A stretch of 64,000 nucleotides of DNA from Limnohabitans sp. Rim8 (GCF_945901735.1 NZ_CAMDLM010000011.1:40414-104413), one strand, 5' to 3'; positions 29,649 to 38,827 are shown, counted from the first letter of the stretch. A program made the numbers and translations. Notes: a model not told the origin generated them from the letters alone.

Positions 29649-30368
29649 ATGATCGGTGTTTTAGGCGGGATGGGACCCTTGGCAACCCTTGATTTCTTCA
29701 GCAAAGTTATTGCGGCAACGCCTGCCAAAGAAGATGCCGATCATGTCCCCATTCTGATGCAGTCCGACCCACGTATTGCGCCGCGACCCGCAGCAATTTT
29801 GAATGGGGGGCGCTCGCCACTGCCTGAATTGATGGCCGGGCGAGATCGCCTGATTTCCGCTGGAGCCATGGCCTTGGCCATGCCTTGCAACACCGCACAT
29901 TTTTGGTACCCCGATCTGCTGAAGGGATGCAAAGTTCCTTTTTTAAGCATTGTGGATGCGAGTGTCAATCGGCTCACGCTTCTGGCTGATGCGGGTTCAA
30001 AAATCGGCGTGATCGCCACACGCGCTACTTTGGCGGCCCAAATTTTTGATCCAGTACTGCACCGCGCGGGCTATACCGTCGTTTTGCCAGACGTGATCAC
30101 AATGAGCACCTTGGTTTTGCCTGGGATTGAGCGGGTCAAGGCTGGCGACGCTTTGAGCGCAGGAAAGCTCATTGAAAAAGCCGTTGAGTCACTGCTGAAC
30201 CAAGGCGTAAGCGCAGTGATTCTGGCTTGCACCGAAACACCTTTGGCGCTGGATGCAATCCAATCACCGCTTCGCACGCAGTGTGTTGACAGCACTGCGG
30301 CACTGGCTACAGCCTGCGTGGCTTGGTGGCAGTCCCAAAAAGATGGCAAAAATGACCAAAGACCCTGA
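29649..30368 (+). CDS. Aspartate/glutamate racemase family protein (candidate cysteate racemase)
   Basis: A 239-residue PLP-independent racemase of the Asp/Glu/hydantoin superfamily. Both catalytic cysteines are present, C80 in MPCNTAHFW and C194 in ILACTETPL, so a two-base racemase is expected. TAGGAG precedes the ATG. Aspartate and cysteate differ only in carboxylate versus sulfonate on the side chain, and the gene sits with cuyA and an exporter, so D-/L-cysteate interconversion is the best-fitting role; this feeds D-series substrates to the L-specific lyase. Aspartate racemase remains possible. Confidence 0.85.
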   Translation: MIGVLGGMGPLATLDFFSKVIAATPAKEDADHVPILMQSDPRIAPRPAAILNGGRSPLPELMAGRDRLISAGAMALAMPCNTAHFWYPDLLKGCKVPFLSIVDASVNRLTLLADAGSKIGVIATRATLAAQIFDPVLHRAGYTVVLPDVITMSTLVLPGIERVKAGDALSAGKLIEKAVESLLNQGVSAVILACTETPLALDAIQSPLRTQCVDSTAALATACVAWWQSQKDGKNDQRP

Positions 30369-30369
30369 C

Positions 30370-31167
30370 ATGAACTCCAAAAATCTTGAAATGGATGCAT
30401 TGCAAATTCTGCCTTCTCAGAGGCATGGCGCTGGCACGCCATTGGTGCTGGTGCACGGTTATTTGGGAGGTTCCAGTCAGTGGGATTCGCAGCTGCCCTT
30501 GCTCGATCAATACTTTGAAGTGGTGACGCTGGATCTGGCTGGATACGGCATGGCCAATCACCTGACCGCCCCCTCCAATATGGCCGATCATGCTCGAAAT
30601 GTGCTGGCCACGCTGGAACATATGGGCATCAATCGCTTCCATTTGTTGGGCCATTCAATGGGTGGCATGGTGGTACAGGAAATCGTCAAACAGGCCCCTC
30701 ATCGGGTGCTCAAATTGGTGCTTTACGCCACAGGTCCTATTGGGTGCATTCCGGGTCGTTTTGAAACCATGGAGCGCTCTCGCGAGCGCTTGAGAGAAGA
30801 CGGCGTGCAAAGGACGGCCAGACGCATCAGTGCAACTTGGCTGCTCGATAACGAATCTTCACCGGCTTTTGAAGACTTGGCTTCGCTGGCTACTCTTGCC
30901 AGCGAACAGGCTGCGAGTGCCGGTCTGAGCGCCATGGAGCATTGGGATGGTCGCGAGAATTTGCCTCGCATTGAGCAGAGCACCCTGGTCATCTGGGGGG
31001 AAAATGACCGAACCTACAGTTGGTCACAAATTGAGCTGCTGTGGCGTTGCATCCCACGCGCATCGCTCGCCGTTTTACCCAGGTGCGCTCACGCTGTGCA
31101 TTTGGAGCGGAATGTTTTATTTTGCACAATACTTGCCGAGTTTTTGGCGCAAGTCGAGGAGATTTAG
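30370..31167 (+). CDS. Alpha/beta hydrolase
   Basis: A 265-residue alpha/beta-hydrolase with oxyanion segment VHGYLGGSSQW, nucleophile S96 in LLGHSMGG, an acid in the VIWGENDRTY strand, and histidine in CAHAVHLER. There is no signal peptide. It begins one base after the racemase stop, so it belongs to the operon. It might hydrolyse an ester or amide conjugate of the sulfonate substrate, but no named sulfonate pathway includes it and the substrate is unknown. An ATG at 30343 in the same frame is an alternative start with no better ribosome site. Confidence 0.82.
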   Translation: MNSKNLEMDALQILPSQRHGAGTPLVLVHGYLGGSSQWDSQLPLLDQYFEVVTLDLAGYGMANHLTAPSNMADHARNVLATLEHMGINRFHLLGHSMGGMVVQEIVKQAPHRVLKLVLYATGPIGCIPGRFETMERSRERLREDGVQRTARRISATWLLDNESSPAFEDLASLATLASEQAASAGLSAMEHWDGRENLPRIEQSTLVIWGENDRTYSWSQIELLWRCIPRASLAVLPRCAHAVHLERNVLFCTILAEFLAQVEEI

Positions 31168-31169
31168 CA

Positions 31170-31250
31170 ATGACCTATGCACCGCCAAATGGAGGCACCC
31201 TTGCGCGCCCACTTATGACTTCTTGGCTGCTGACGATGCAAAGACCTTGA
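31170..31250 (+). pseudogene. Truncated coding start at the right edge of the sulfonate island
   Basis: A strong GAGGAG (31156-31161) sits 8 bp before an ATG that opens only 26 codons, starting MTYAPPNGGTLARPL and ending at TGA 31250. A good ribosome site directly after the hydrolase stop, with no gene behind it, looks like the stump of a further operon gene lost by deletion. The PPNGGTL start faintly recalls the PPHGG start of homomeric ATP sulfurylase (Sat), a sensible gene here, but the match is too short to trust. Confidence 0.4.
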
Positions 31251-31291
31251 AGCCTGCCGCCCCAGCAACCAGAGCCCTCATTCAAAGCACC

Positions 31292-32503
31292 TCACCAATT
31301 CCAAAGCGTCCCGTCATGCTGCAGCCTGTTCACGGGTAAATAAGCCCTTTGGTACGGGTACTTGGCGGCCAGCTTTTCGTCGATGTCCACCCCGTGGCCG
31401 GGGGATTCGCCGCAGTGCATCATGCCGCGCTCAAAGCGGTAGTCGTGTGGGAAAACCGACAGCATTTCTTCGCTGTGGGGCATGAACTCTTGCACACCAA
31501 AGTTGGGCACCCAGGTGTCAAAGTGCAGGGCTGCGCCCATGCACACGGGTGACAGATCGGTCGCTCCGTGGCAGCCGGTGCGCACCTGATACAAGCTTGC
31601 CAAGTCAGCGATGCGCCGCAGGTGCGTGATGCCGCCCGCGTGGACCACGGTGGTGCGGATGTAGTCGATCAGCTGTTTTTCGATCAGCGTCTTGCAGTCC
31701 CAGATGCTGTTGAAAATTTCACCCACCGCGATCGGCGTGGTGGTGTGGTGACGTATCCACTGAAATGCTTCCTGGTTCTCGGCCGGGGTCGGGTCTTCCA
31801 TCCAGAACATGCGCACCGGCTCCAGCGCTTTGCCCAGTTGCCCCGCCTCGATGGGCGTTAAGCGGTGGTGCACGTCGTGCAGCAAATGGATGTCGGGGCC
31901 CACGGCTTCGCGCACGGCTTCAAACAGACCGGGGGTGTGGCGTAAATACTTTTCGGTGCTCCAGTCGTGCTCGCTGGGCAAGTTGCCATCAGCGGGCTCG
32001 TACATGCGGTTCGTGCCGCTCACGCCATAGACCTTGTTCAGGCCTGGCACGCCGCTCTGAGCGCGGATGGCCAGGTAGCCTTCTTCCTTGTGGCGCAAAA
32101 CTTCGTCCACGGTTTCTGCCGTGTCGCGGCCATTGGCGTGGCCGTAGACCATCACCCCGGTGCGGCTGCGCCCGCCCAGCAACTGGTAGAGCGGCATGCC
32201 CGCCATCTTGGCCTTGATGTCCCACAGCGCGGTGTCCACCGCGGCAATCGCGCTCATGGTCACCGGGCCGCGCCGCCAGTAGGCGCCTTTGTAGAGGTAT
32301 TGCCAGATGTCTTCGATCTGCTGCGGGTCGCGCCCGATCAGGCAGGGCAGAACATGGTCTTCCAGATAGCTGACCACGGCCAGTTCTCGGCCGTTGAGCG
32401 TGGCATCGCCCACGCCATAAACACCTTGGTCGGTCTCGATCTTGAGGGTGACGAAGTTGCGGCCGGGGCTGCAGACGATGACGCGGGCGGCGGTGATTTT
32501 CAT
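31292..32503 (-). CDS. manD: D-mannonate dehydratase, enolase superfamily
   Basis: Dehydrates D-mannonate to 2-keto-3-deoxygluconate in glucuronate breakdown. With the ATG at 32503 the 403-residue protein places metal ligands D210, E236 and E262 and catalytic residues R147, Y159 and H212 at the same numbers as reported for the characterised ManD of Novosphingobium, which also fixes the start. The longer frame to a TTG at 32539 is therefore rejected. The next gene on this strand upstream is a fructuronate reductase-like gene, the preceding step. Some ManD-group proteins (RspA) have low activity or act on gluconate; the full residue set favours the mannonate enzyme. Confidence 0.92.
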   Translation of the reverse strand: MKITAARVIVCSPGRNFVTLKIETDQGVYGVGDATLNGRELAVVSYLEDHVLPCLIGRDPQQIEDIWQYLYKGAYWRRGPVTMSAIAAVDTALWDIKAKMAGMPLYQLLGGRSRTGVMVYGHANGRDTAETVDEVLRHKEEGYLAIRAQSGVPGLNKVYGVSGTNRMYEPADGNLPSEHDWSTEKYLRHTPGLFEAVREAVGPDIHLLHDVHHRLTPIEAGQLGKALEPVRMFWMEDPTPAENQEAFQWIRHHTTTPIAVGEIFNSIWDCKTLIEKQLIDYIRTTVVHAGGITHLRRIADLASLYQVRTGCHGATDLSPVCMGAALHFDTWVPNFGVQEFMPHSEEMLSVFPHDYRFERGMMHCGESPGHGVDIDEKLAAKYPYQRAYLPVNRLQHDGTLWNW

Positions 32504-32542
32504 GGCGTGGTGAGCGTGAGTGGTTGCAGTGTCCTGCAATAA

Positions 32543-32632
32543 CGTCGGACTGGATTTGGCAGGTCGGTGGCTTTAGCCCCGACATGAGGCCTGTGCCGAA
32601 GCGGACAAACGTCGGACCTGAAGGCGCCGACC
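32543..32632. repeat. Pair of REP-like palindromes between manD and the reductase gene
   Basis: Two imperfect hairpins lie close together: GTCGGTGGCT/AGCCCCGAC at 32563-32583 and GTCGGACCT/AGGCGCCGAC at 32611-32631. ACGTCGGAC occurs twice 67 bp apart (32542 and 32609). The GTCGG...CCGAC cores look like REP elements and share the GGTCGG core with the hairpin at 38855-38885. They separate two genes of one minus-strand operon. Confidence 0.6.
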
Positions 32633-32673
32633 TACGGAAAAAAGCAACGGGGTTTCATGTTTTGCCGTTGAAG

Positions 32674-34077
32674 TCATGCTTGTGTCAACAGCAGTTGCTG
32701 GGCAGCCTGGTCCACGCCGTGTTGCAAAACTTGCTGATGCCAGTGCGTGACGCGGGCGATCCAGTCTGCGTGTCGGGGCAGGGCGCTGCCCCACAGGTCT
32801 TCGCGGGCCAGCAGGGCAAGCACGCAGGCCTCGGGTGTGGTGCGTTGCGCAGCGCCCATCGCCATCAGGCTCTCGGCTTGTGGGTCGTTCAGGGCGTAGG
32901 CCTGGCCTTGCTCGTCCACGCCCAGTGTGTAGCGCACGAACACGGCCGCGGCCAGCGCGTGGTGTTCAAACGCAGCGCCTTGCGCGATTTGCCCCATCAC
33001 CGAGGGCGGCCAGCGCTGCGGGATTTTTTGCGAGCTGTCGGTGGCGATTTGGTGCACGCTGTGTTTCAGATACGGGTTGCCAAAGCGGGCGATCAAGGCA
33101 GTTCGGTAATCAGCCCAGTCGCTGCGGCTAAGGTGCGGCGAGACTTCTTGGCCCATCAAGCGGAACACAAATTCTCGGATGTGTGGCGCGCCAATGCAGC
33201 TGGCAATGAAAGGTCTGCCCGTGACCGCGCCCATCAGCGCCATGGCCGTGTGGCTGCCATTGAGCATGCGCAGCTTGGCCTCTTCGTAGCTGTGCACATC
33301 GGGCGTGACACGCACGCCTGCGCTTTGCAACAGGGCTACGTCAGCCGGGTCGGCAAAGCGGTTTTCGATCACCCATTCCCAAAAGCCTTCAGTGCTCAAA
33401 GCGCAGTGGTCTTTAACGCCCAGCGACTCTTGCGCTGCGGCCAGCACTTCAGGTGTGGCAGCGGGCACGATGCGGTCGACCATGCTGCACGGAAAGGCAC
33501 AGTGCGCGTCGATCCAGCTCAGCACCTCGGAGTCTTGTGACGCAGCGGCGGCTTTGACCAAAGCCTGCAGCTTGTGGCCGTTGCCTTGCAGGTTGTCGCA
33601 CGATGCGATGGTGATGCCCGAAAGACCCGCTTGCTGGCGCAGGCGCAAGCCGTCCAGCAGCAGCTGGGCCAGGGCAGGCGTGTAGCCTTTTTCGGTGACG
33701 GTGATCGTGACCCAGCGGGTGCTGGGCGCGGCGATGGCTTGCACCACGGCATCGCGCCCGGTGGTGGCCACGCTCGTGCGCCACAGTGCACCGGGCACTT
33801 GCCACTTCACACCCTGACCATCGGCCACGCGCACGGCATACAGGCCGTCTTGTGCTGCGAGTTGGTTCACCAGATCCGGCCGTGTCATGCCCACCCCGTG
33901 GATGCCCCAGCGTGTGTCACCACCGCTCAGCAATTGGTCAAACACCATGGCTTGGTGCGCCCGGTGAAAAGCGCCCAAGCCTAAGTGCACCACGCCGGGG
34001 GCGTGGTGGAGGCGGTCATAGCTGGGCGTTTGAACACGCTGGGGCAGCGATGAAAGGCTGAGGGCAGAAAGTGACAC
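32674..34077 (-). CDS. uxuB: Mannitol dehydrogenase family oxidoreductase, probable fructuronate reductase
   Basis: A 467-residue polyol dehydrogenase of the mannitol dehydrogenase family, with the NAD-binding VVHLGLGAFHRAHQA start (about 28-42) and the signature EEAKLRMLNGSHTAMALMG near residue 268, including the catalytic lysine. Next to manD, reduction of D-fructuronate to D-mannonate is the likely reaction; mannitol or tagaturonate reduction are alternatives. The start codon is GTG at 34077 with a weak GGACAAG upstream. Confidence 0.83.
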   Translation of the reverse strand: MSLSALSLSSLPQRVQTPSYDRLHHAPGVVHLGLGAFHRAHQAMVFDQLLSGGDTRWGIHGVGMTRPDLVNQLAAQDGLYAVRVADGQGVKWQVPGALWRTSVATTGRDAVVQAIAAPSTRWVTITVTEKGYTPALAQLLLDGLRLRQQAGLSGITIASCDNLQGNGHKLQALVKAAAASQDSEVLSWIDAHCAFPCSMVDRIVPAATPEVLAAAQESLGVKDHCALSTEGFWEWVIENRFADPADVALLQSAGVRVTPDVHSYEEAKLRMLNGSHTAMALMGAVTGRPFIASCIGAPHIREFVFRLMGQEVSPHLSRSDWADYRTALIARFGNPYLKHSVHQIATDSSQKIPQRWPPSVMGQIAQGAAFEHHALAAAVFVRYTLGVDEQGQAYALNDPQAESLMAMGAAQRTTPEACVLALLAREDLWGSALPRHADWIARVTHWHQQVLQHGVDQAAQQLLLTQA

Positions 34078-34098
34078 GCTACTTGTCCAGAATTGGGC

Positions 34099-34170
34099 GT
34101 TGAGGGTTGAGGGTTGTGCGAATAGAGATTAAGTCTCGACACCGAACGCGGAACGCCGAACGCCGAACGC
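34099..34170. repeat. Short tandem heptamers in the gap between two sugar-acid genes
   Basis: Four heptamers CGAACGC, GGAACGC, CGAACGC, CGAACGC run without a break at 34143-34170, ending exactly at the stop of the Ldh-family gene. Two copies of GTTGAGG stand at 34099-34112, and GAGATTAAGTCTC (34125-34137) is a small palindrome between them. The left part resembles the complement of the sequence just right of the array, so slippage plus inverted duplication is likely. Confidence 0.6.
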
Positions 34171-35223
34171 TCAACCCCGCTGTAGTTTTTTTTCAGAAGC
34201 CTCGATCTCGGCCCAAGTCGCGTCGTCGATCCAGATGCCGTTTTGCTCGCGGTCAGCGCGTGCCGAGCGTTCGGGTTCGCCTGCCATGCGCACGCCATCA
34301 CTGCCTGGGGCATCGGGGCTTTGACGGAGCCAGTCCTCAAAGGCCAGGGCTTCTTGTTCAAACACGGCTTGTGTGCCCAGGCGCACCGGGTCGATCAGCA
34401 TGGTCAGCATGCCGTTGAGCACCGCCCGTTGGTGGTCGGCTTCGCGGTGCCAGGTACCACCGCCGGTCAGTGCGCCGCCAAGCAGCTCGCAAGCCATGGC
34501 CATGCCAAAACCTTTGTGGTCGCCAAAGGTCATGAGCGCACCGAACAGGCCGTTCGACTGCGGCACCACCACCACGCCGGGGTCGGTGGTGGGGTGGCCG
34601 TGTTCGTCGATCAAATAGCCGGGCGGCACTTGCTCGCCCTTGTTGTGGGCCACGCGCATCTTGCCTTGCGCCACGCGGCTGGTGGCAAAGTCCAGCACAA
34701 AGGGCGCGCGCTTGCCCATGGGCACGCCGATGCAGCAGGGGTTGGTGCCAAAGCGGCCGTCGCCACCGCCAAAGGGGGCGACCACAGGACGCGAGAGCAC
34801 GTTCACAAAATGCACTGACACCAAACCTTGGGCCACGGCCATTTCGGCAAAGTGACCAATGCGGCCCAGGTGGTGCGATCGGCTCAGGGCCACGGTGCAC
34901 ACGCCGTGTTGCTTGGCGCGTTCGATGCCCATTTGCATGGCTTGCACGCCGGTGATCTGGCCGTAGCCGCGCTGGCCGTCCAGGTTCAGCAGCGGGCCGG
35001 TGTCGAGCAGCACTTTCACGCCCGTGTTCGGGGACAGGCCCCCTTCGAGCACCGCGTCCACATAGCGCGGCACCATGCCCACACCGTGCGAGTCGTGGCC
35101 ACTCAAGTTGGCCATGACCAGGTTGTCGGCCACCTGCGCGGCTTCGGCATGGGTGCTGCCGGTCATGGCGATGATGCGGGTGACGTGTTGGCGCAGTTCT
35201 GCGGCTTGGATGTTTTGGCTCAT
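34171..35223 (-). CDS. Ldh family NAD(P)-dependent oxidoreductase (malate/L-lactate type)
   Basis: A 350-residue member of the malate/L-lactate dehydrogenase-like Ldh_2 family (with AllD, YlbC, DpkA), distinct from the Rossmann-fold lactate dehydrogenases. The marker ANLSGHDSHGVGMVPRYV carrying the active-site histidine is near residue 45, and DFATSRVAQGKM near 180. The start at 35223 (MSQNIQAAEL) matches family length; a longer start is 30 bases upstream. It is 34 bp downstream of the UxaA-like gene on the same strand. The substrate is a 2-hydroxy acid, sugar acid or imine that cannot be named from sequence. Confidence 0.87.
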   Translation of the reverse strand: MSQNIQAAELRQHVTRIIAMTGSTHAEAAQVADNLVMANLSGHDSHGVGMVPRYVDAVLEGGLSPNTGVKVLLDTGPLLNLDGQRGYGQITGVQAMQMGIERAKQHGVCTVALSRSHHLGRIGHFAEMAVAQGLVSVHFVNVLSRPVVAPFGGGDGRFGTNPCCIGVPMGKRAPFVLDFATSRVAQGKMRVAHNKGEQVPPGYLIDEHGHPTTDPGVVVVPQSNGLFGALMTFGDHKGFGMAMACELLGGALTGGGTWHREADHQRAVLNGMLTMLIDPVRLGTQAVFEQEALAFEDWLRQSPDAPGSDGVRMAGEPERSARADREQNGIWIDDATWAEIEASEKKLQRG

Positions 35224-35257
35224 GTGAAATTTTTCTGGGTTAAGAAGTCGCAAGGGC

Positions 35258-36787
35258 TCACATCACCGCGCCAACTTGCCACGGCACGAATTCGTTTTGC
35301 CCGTAGCCGTGGCGTTCGCTCTTGGTGGGTTCGCCCGATGCGGCGGCCAGGATCATGTCGAAAATGCGTTGGCCCATCTCGGCGATGCTCACGCCGCCGT
35401 CCACGATCTCGCCGCAGTTCAGGTCCATGTCTTCTTCCTGCTTTTTCCACAGAGCGGTGTTGGTCGAGAACTTGAGGCTGGGCGAGGGCGCGCAGCCGTA
35501 CGCACTGCCGCGCCCGGTGGTGAAGCAAATCAGGTTGGCCCCACCCGCCACCTGGCCCGTGGCGCTCACCGGGTCGTAACCGGGGGTGTCCATGTAGACA
35601 AAGCCTTTGGCCTTGACCGGCTCGGCGTATTCGTACACCGCTTGCAGGTTGCTGGTGCCGCCTTTGGCCACCGCACCCAGCGACTTTTCAAGGATGGTGG
35701 TCAGGCCACCGGCTTTGTTGCCGGGTGAGGGGTTGTTGTTCATCTCGCCGCCGTTGATGGCGGTGTAGTTTTCCCACCATTTGATGCGCTCGATGAGTTT
35801 GTGCGCCACTTCGGGCTTGACGGCGCGGCGCGTGAGTAAATGCTCGGCGCCATAAATCTCAGGGGTTTCGCTCAGGATGGCGGTGCCGCCGTGCTGCACC
35901 AGCAGGTCCACCGCCGCGCCTAAAGCGGGGTTGGCGCTGATGCCCGAATATCCGTCCGAGCCGCCGCACTGCAGACCGATGGTGATGTGTTCGGCGCTGC
36001 AAGGCTCGCGTTGGGTGGCGTTGGCGCGGGGCAGCATCTCTTCGATGAGTTGGATGCCCTTTTCCACCGTCAAGCGCGTGCCACCCGTGTCCTGGATGTT
36101 GAAGACCTTGAGCGTGTCGCCCACGCGCAGGCTGCTGTGTGCCAGCCAGGTGCCCAGTTGGTTGGACTCGCAGCCCAGGCCCACCACCACCACGCCCCAG
36201 AAGTTGGCGTGTGTGGCGTAACCGGCCAGCGTGCGCTCCAGCAGCTGCATACCCATGCCCTCAGTGTCCATACCGCAGCCCGTGCCGTGGGTCAGTGCCA
36301 CCACGCCGTCCACATTCGGAAAGTTGGCCAGCGCGGCGGGGTTGTTGCGCTTGGAAAAATGGTCGGCAATGGCGCGTGCTGCAGTGGCCGAACAGTTCAC
36401 GCTGGACAGCACACCGATGTAGTTGCGTGTGGCCACGCGGCCGCCGCTGCGCTGGTAGCCCATGAAGGTCGCTTGTTGGCGCACTGGTTCGGGCTTGACG
36501 TCTTGCCCGATGGCGTAGTCGCGCTCGAAGTTGCCTTTTTCGGCACCCATGTTCAGGTTGTGTGTGTGCACATGTTCGCCTGGCGCAATGGGCTGGTGTG
36601 CAAAACCAATGATCTGGTTGTAACGGCGCACCGGCTCGCCCACAGCGATGGCGCGGGCGGCGATTTTGTGGCCTGGGGGGATCAGGCCGCGCACGGCTAT
36701 GCCGTCTACGGTGCTGCCGCTCATGAGTTGGGCGCGGGCGATGACCACGTCGTCAGACGGGTGCAGGCGGATGAAGAGATTGGACAT
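35258..36787 (-). CDS. uxaA: UxaA family altronate dehydratase-like enzyme
   Basis: A 509-residue sugar-acid dehydratase with an N-terminal SAF domain (about 10-95) and the large GarD/UxaA catalytic domain behind it, joined by a linker; GTGCGMDTEGMG, LGCESNQ and GLQCGGSDGYSG are family marks containing likely metal-binding cysteines. UxaA converts D-altronate to 2-keto-3-deoxygluconate in galacturonate breakdown, and length and architecture fit. Tagaturonate reductase (UxaB) is not adjacent. Other UxaA-family members dehydrate different sugar acids, so altronate is the likely but not proven substrate. Confidence 0.85.
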   Translation of the reverse strand: MSNLFIRLHPSDDVVIARAQLMSGSTVDGIAVRGLIPPGHKIAARAIAVGEPVRRYNQIIGFAHQPIAPGEHVHTHNLNMGAEKGNFERDYAIGQDVKPEPVRQQATFMGYQRSGGRVATRNYIGVLSSVNCSATAARAIADHFSKRNNPAALANFPNVDGVVALTHGTGCGMDTEGMGMQLLERTLAGYATHANFWGVVVVGLGCESNQLGTWLAHSSLRVGDTLKVFNIQDTGGTRLTVEKGIQLIEEMLPRANATQREPCSAEHITIGLQCGGSDGYSGISANPALGAAVDLLVQHGGTAILSETPEIYGAEHLLTRRAVKPEVAHKLIERIKWWENYTAINGGEMNNNPSPGNKAGGLTTILEKSLGAVAKGGTSNLQAVYEYAEPVKAKGFVYMDTPGYDPVSATGQVAGGANLICFTTGRGSAYGCAPSPSLKFSTNTALWKKQEEDMDLNCGEIVDGGVSIAEMGQRIFDMILAAASGEPTKSERHGYGQNEFVPWQVGAVM

Positions 36788-36831
36788 GTTGAGCGTCGTT
36801 CAAAAACGGGGCCAGACTTCACCCCGAGGGG

Positions 36832-38226
36832 TCAATAAAACTGCTTAGGCAACCACAACACCAAGCTGGGGACGTAGGTGATGACCGCCAGGCTGCCCAG
36901 CAAAGGGAACAGCCAGGGCAAGATGGCCATGGTGGTGCGCTCCACACTGAGCTTGGCCACCCTCGCCAACACAAACAGCACCATGCCCATGGGCGGGTGC
37001 AACAGGCCGATCATCAAGTTGAGCACCATCACCAGTCCAAAGTGCACCAGGTCGATGCCCAGCTGCTGGCAAATCGGCACCAAAATCGGCACAAGAATCG
37101 TGATGGCGGCAGTGGGCTCTAAGAAGCAACCGACAAACAGCATCAGCGCATTGGCCAGCAGCAAGAACACCCAAGGCTCTTGGGTGAAGCCCAGTACCCA
37201 AGCGGAGATGGCGGTGGTCACGCCTGTGGCGGTGAGCATCCAGCCGAAGATACTGGCAGCAGCCACAATGAACAGCACGGTGGCCGTGGTTTCAACGGTG
37301 TCCAGACTGATCTTGACGAACATCTTGAAGTTGAGCGTGCGGTACCAAAAGAAGCCCAATGCAATGGCCCAAACGCAAGCGGCGATCGCGCCCTCGGTGG
37401 GGGTGAACACGCCGGTGGTCATGCCGCCGATCAGGATGACCGGGGTCATGATGGGCAGCACGGCCTGAAAGTTGAAAAACTTGTCGGCGGCGAACAAAAC
37501 GATCAGGGCCGCAAACACCGTGAGTTGAGGGGGCGTGCCCATGGCTGTGACCAGCCACCAAACGGCCAAAGGCCAGCCCACCACCACAGCGGTTTCGGCC
37601 AAGGCCTTGATGACCTTGGGCCACTCAAACTTCACATCGGCGCCCCAGCCGTTTTTGTGCGCAAAGTAGGCGACCGTCAGCATCATCAGCAGCGCCATCA
37701 AGATGCCGGGCAAGATGCCCGCCAGAAACAAGGCACCCACCGAGACGTTGGCCATCATGCCGTAGATCACAAAGGGCAAGCTGGGCGGAATGATGGGGCC
37801 CAACGTGGCCGATGCGGCGGTGACGCCCACGGCAAATTCGGTGCTGTAGCCATGGTCTTTCATGGCCTTGATCTCGATGGTGCCCAAGCCTGCAGCATCG
37901 GCAATGGCCGTGCCGCTCATGCCCGCAAACACCACCGAGCCCACCACGTTGACGTGACCGAGACCGCCCTTGAGCCAGCCCACCAAGGCCAGCGCGTAGT
38001 TGTAAATGCGGTTGGTGATGCCCGCGTTGTTCATCAGGTTACCGGCCAAGATGAAGAAGGGCACGGCCAGCAATGGAAAGCTGTCGATGCCCGAGACCAT
38101 GCGGTGGATCACCACAAAGGGCGGCGAGCTTTGGGTAAACAAGATGTAAATCAAAGACGCGCCCGCCATGGCAATGGCCACCGGGATACCGCCACTCATG
38201 AGAAATAGAAAAATGATTTTCAACAT
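36832..38226 (-). CDS. dctM: TRAP transporter large permease (DctM)
   Basis: A 464-residue inner-membrane protein with about twelve membrane segments, the elevator-type transport subunit of a TRAP system. DctM features are the start GGIPVAIAMAGASLIYIL, the segment GMSGTAIADAAGLGTIEIKAM (about 120-140) and the ATLGPIIPPSLPFVIYG motif near 165. It follows the small permease by 25 bp. Import is driven by an ion gradient, probably sodium. The solute is probably a sugar acid, given the uronate and aldonate enzymes on both sides. Confidence 0.93.
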   Translation of the reverse strand: MLKIIFLFLMSGGIPVAIAMAGASLIYILFTQSSPPFVVIHRMVSGIDSFPLLAVPFFILAGNLMNNAGITNRIYNYALALVGWLKGGLGHVNVVGSVVFAGMSGTAIADAAGLGTIEIKAMKDHGYSTEFAVGVTAASATLGPIIPPSLPFVIYGMMANVSVGALFLAGILPGILMALLMMLTVAYFAHKNGWGADVKFEWPKVIKALAETAVVVGWPLAVWWLVTAMGTPPQLTVFAALIVLFAADKFFNFQAVLPIMTPVILIGGMTTGVFTPTEGAIAACVWAIALGFFWYRTLNFKMFVKISLDTVETTATVLFIVAAASIFGWMLTATGVTTAISAWVLGFTQEPWVFLLLANALMLFVGCFLEPTAAITILVPILVPICQQLGIDLVHFGLVMVLNLMIGLLHPPMGMVLFVLARVAKLSVERTTMAILPWLFPLLGSLAVITYVPSLVLWLPKQFY

Positions 38227-38251
38227 GGGAACACTTTCAGGAGGAGCGATT

Positions 38252-38827
38252 TCAGCGGTCGGTCATTTCGGATTCGGGTCGTTGAAGTACGGTGTAGCCG
38301 CGTTGCCAATGCACCTTGGCCACCCAAATGGAGCGCAAGCACATGGCCGCAAAACCGGCCATGACCACGCCATAAACCAGGTTCATCGGCAAGTCGATGA
38401 TGGTCATCTTGTAGCTGCCCAGCTTTTGCATCATCTGGCCGGTGAGGAATGTGGCGGTGGCAAAAAAGGCGATGCGCACCACATCGACCACAGTGCCCAT
38501 GGCGCGACCCATCCAGTCGGGCATGAAGCGAAAGAAGAAGTCCACCTGGATGTGGTTGTTTTTGGCCACACCCATCGTGGCCCCCGTGAAGACGGTGGCA
38601 ATGAGCAAATAACGCGCAATCTCTTCGGTCCACGAGGCCGAATTGTTCAACACATAGCGCGTGAAAAATTGGTAAAAAACCGTCAGTCCCAAGGCCCAGA
38701 AGAAGGCCAGAGCCACCCAAGCCTCAATGGGAGTCCCTGACAGATCGACTTCGTCATCGGTCGCGTGAAACTGGCCGTCGTCGCCCATGACTTTGGGCAT
38801 GGCGTCGATGTCGGGGAGGTTGCTCAT
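38252..38827 (-). CDS. dctQ: TRAP transporter small permease (DctQ)
   Basis: A 191-residue membrane protein with four predicted membrane segments and the DctQ motif QVFTRYVL-like (YQFFTRYVLNNSASWTEEIARY, shortened: FFTRYVLNN near residue 72) that scaffolds the large permease. An acidic cytoplasmic N-terminus of about 45 residues precedes the first helix. AAGGA lies before the ATG. It is the middle gene of the P-Q-M order. Confidence 0.92.
   Translation of the reverse strand: MSNLPDIDAMPKVMGDDGQFHATDDEVDLSGTPIEAWVALAFFWALGLTVFYQFFTRYVLNNSASWTEEIARYLLIATVFTGATMGVAKNNHIQVDFFFRFMPDWMGRAMGTVVDVVRIAFFATATFLTGQMMQKLGSYKMTIIDLPMNLVYGVVMAGFAAMCLRSIWVAKVHWQRGYTVLQRPESEMTDR

Noticed and set aside
32504..32539. 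A longer ManD start at the TTG of 32539
   Set aside because: The ATG at 32503 gives catalytic residue numbers identical to characterised ManD, and the extra residues are His/Thr-rich and unlike the family.
34143..34170. A possible CRISPR-like array in the heptamer repeats
   Set aside because: Units are only 7 bp, without spacers and without cas genes nearby.
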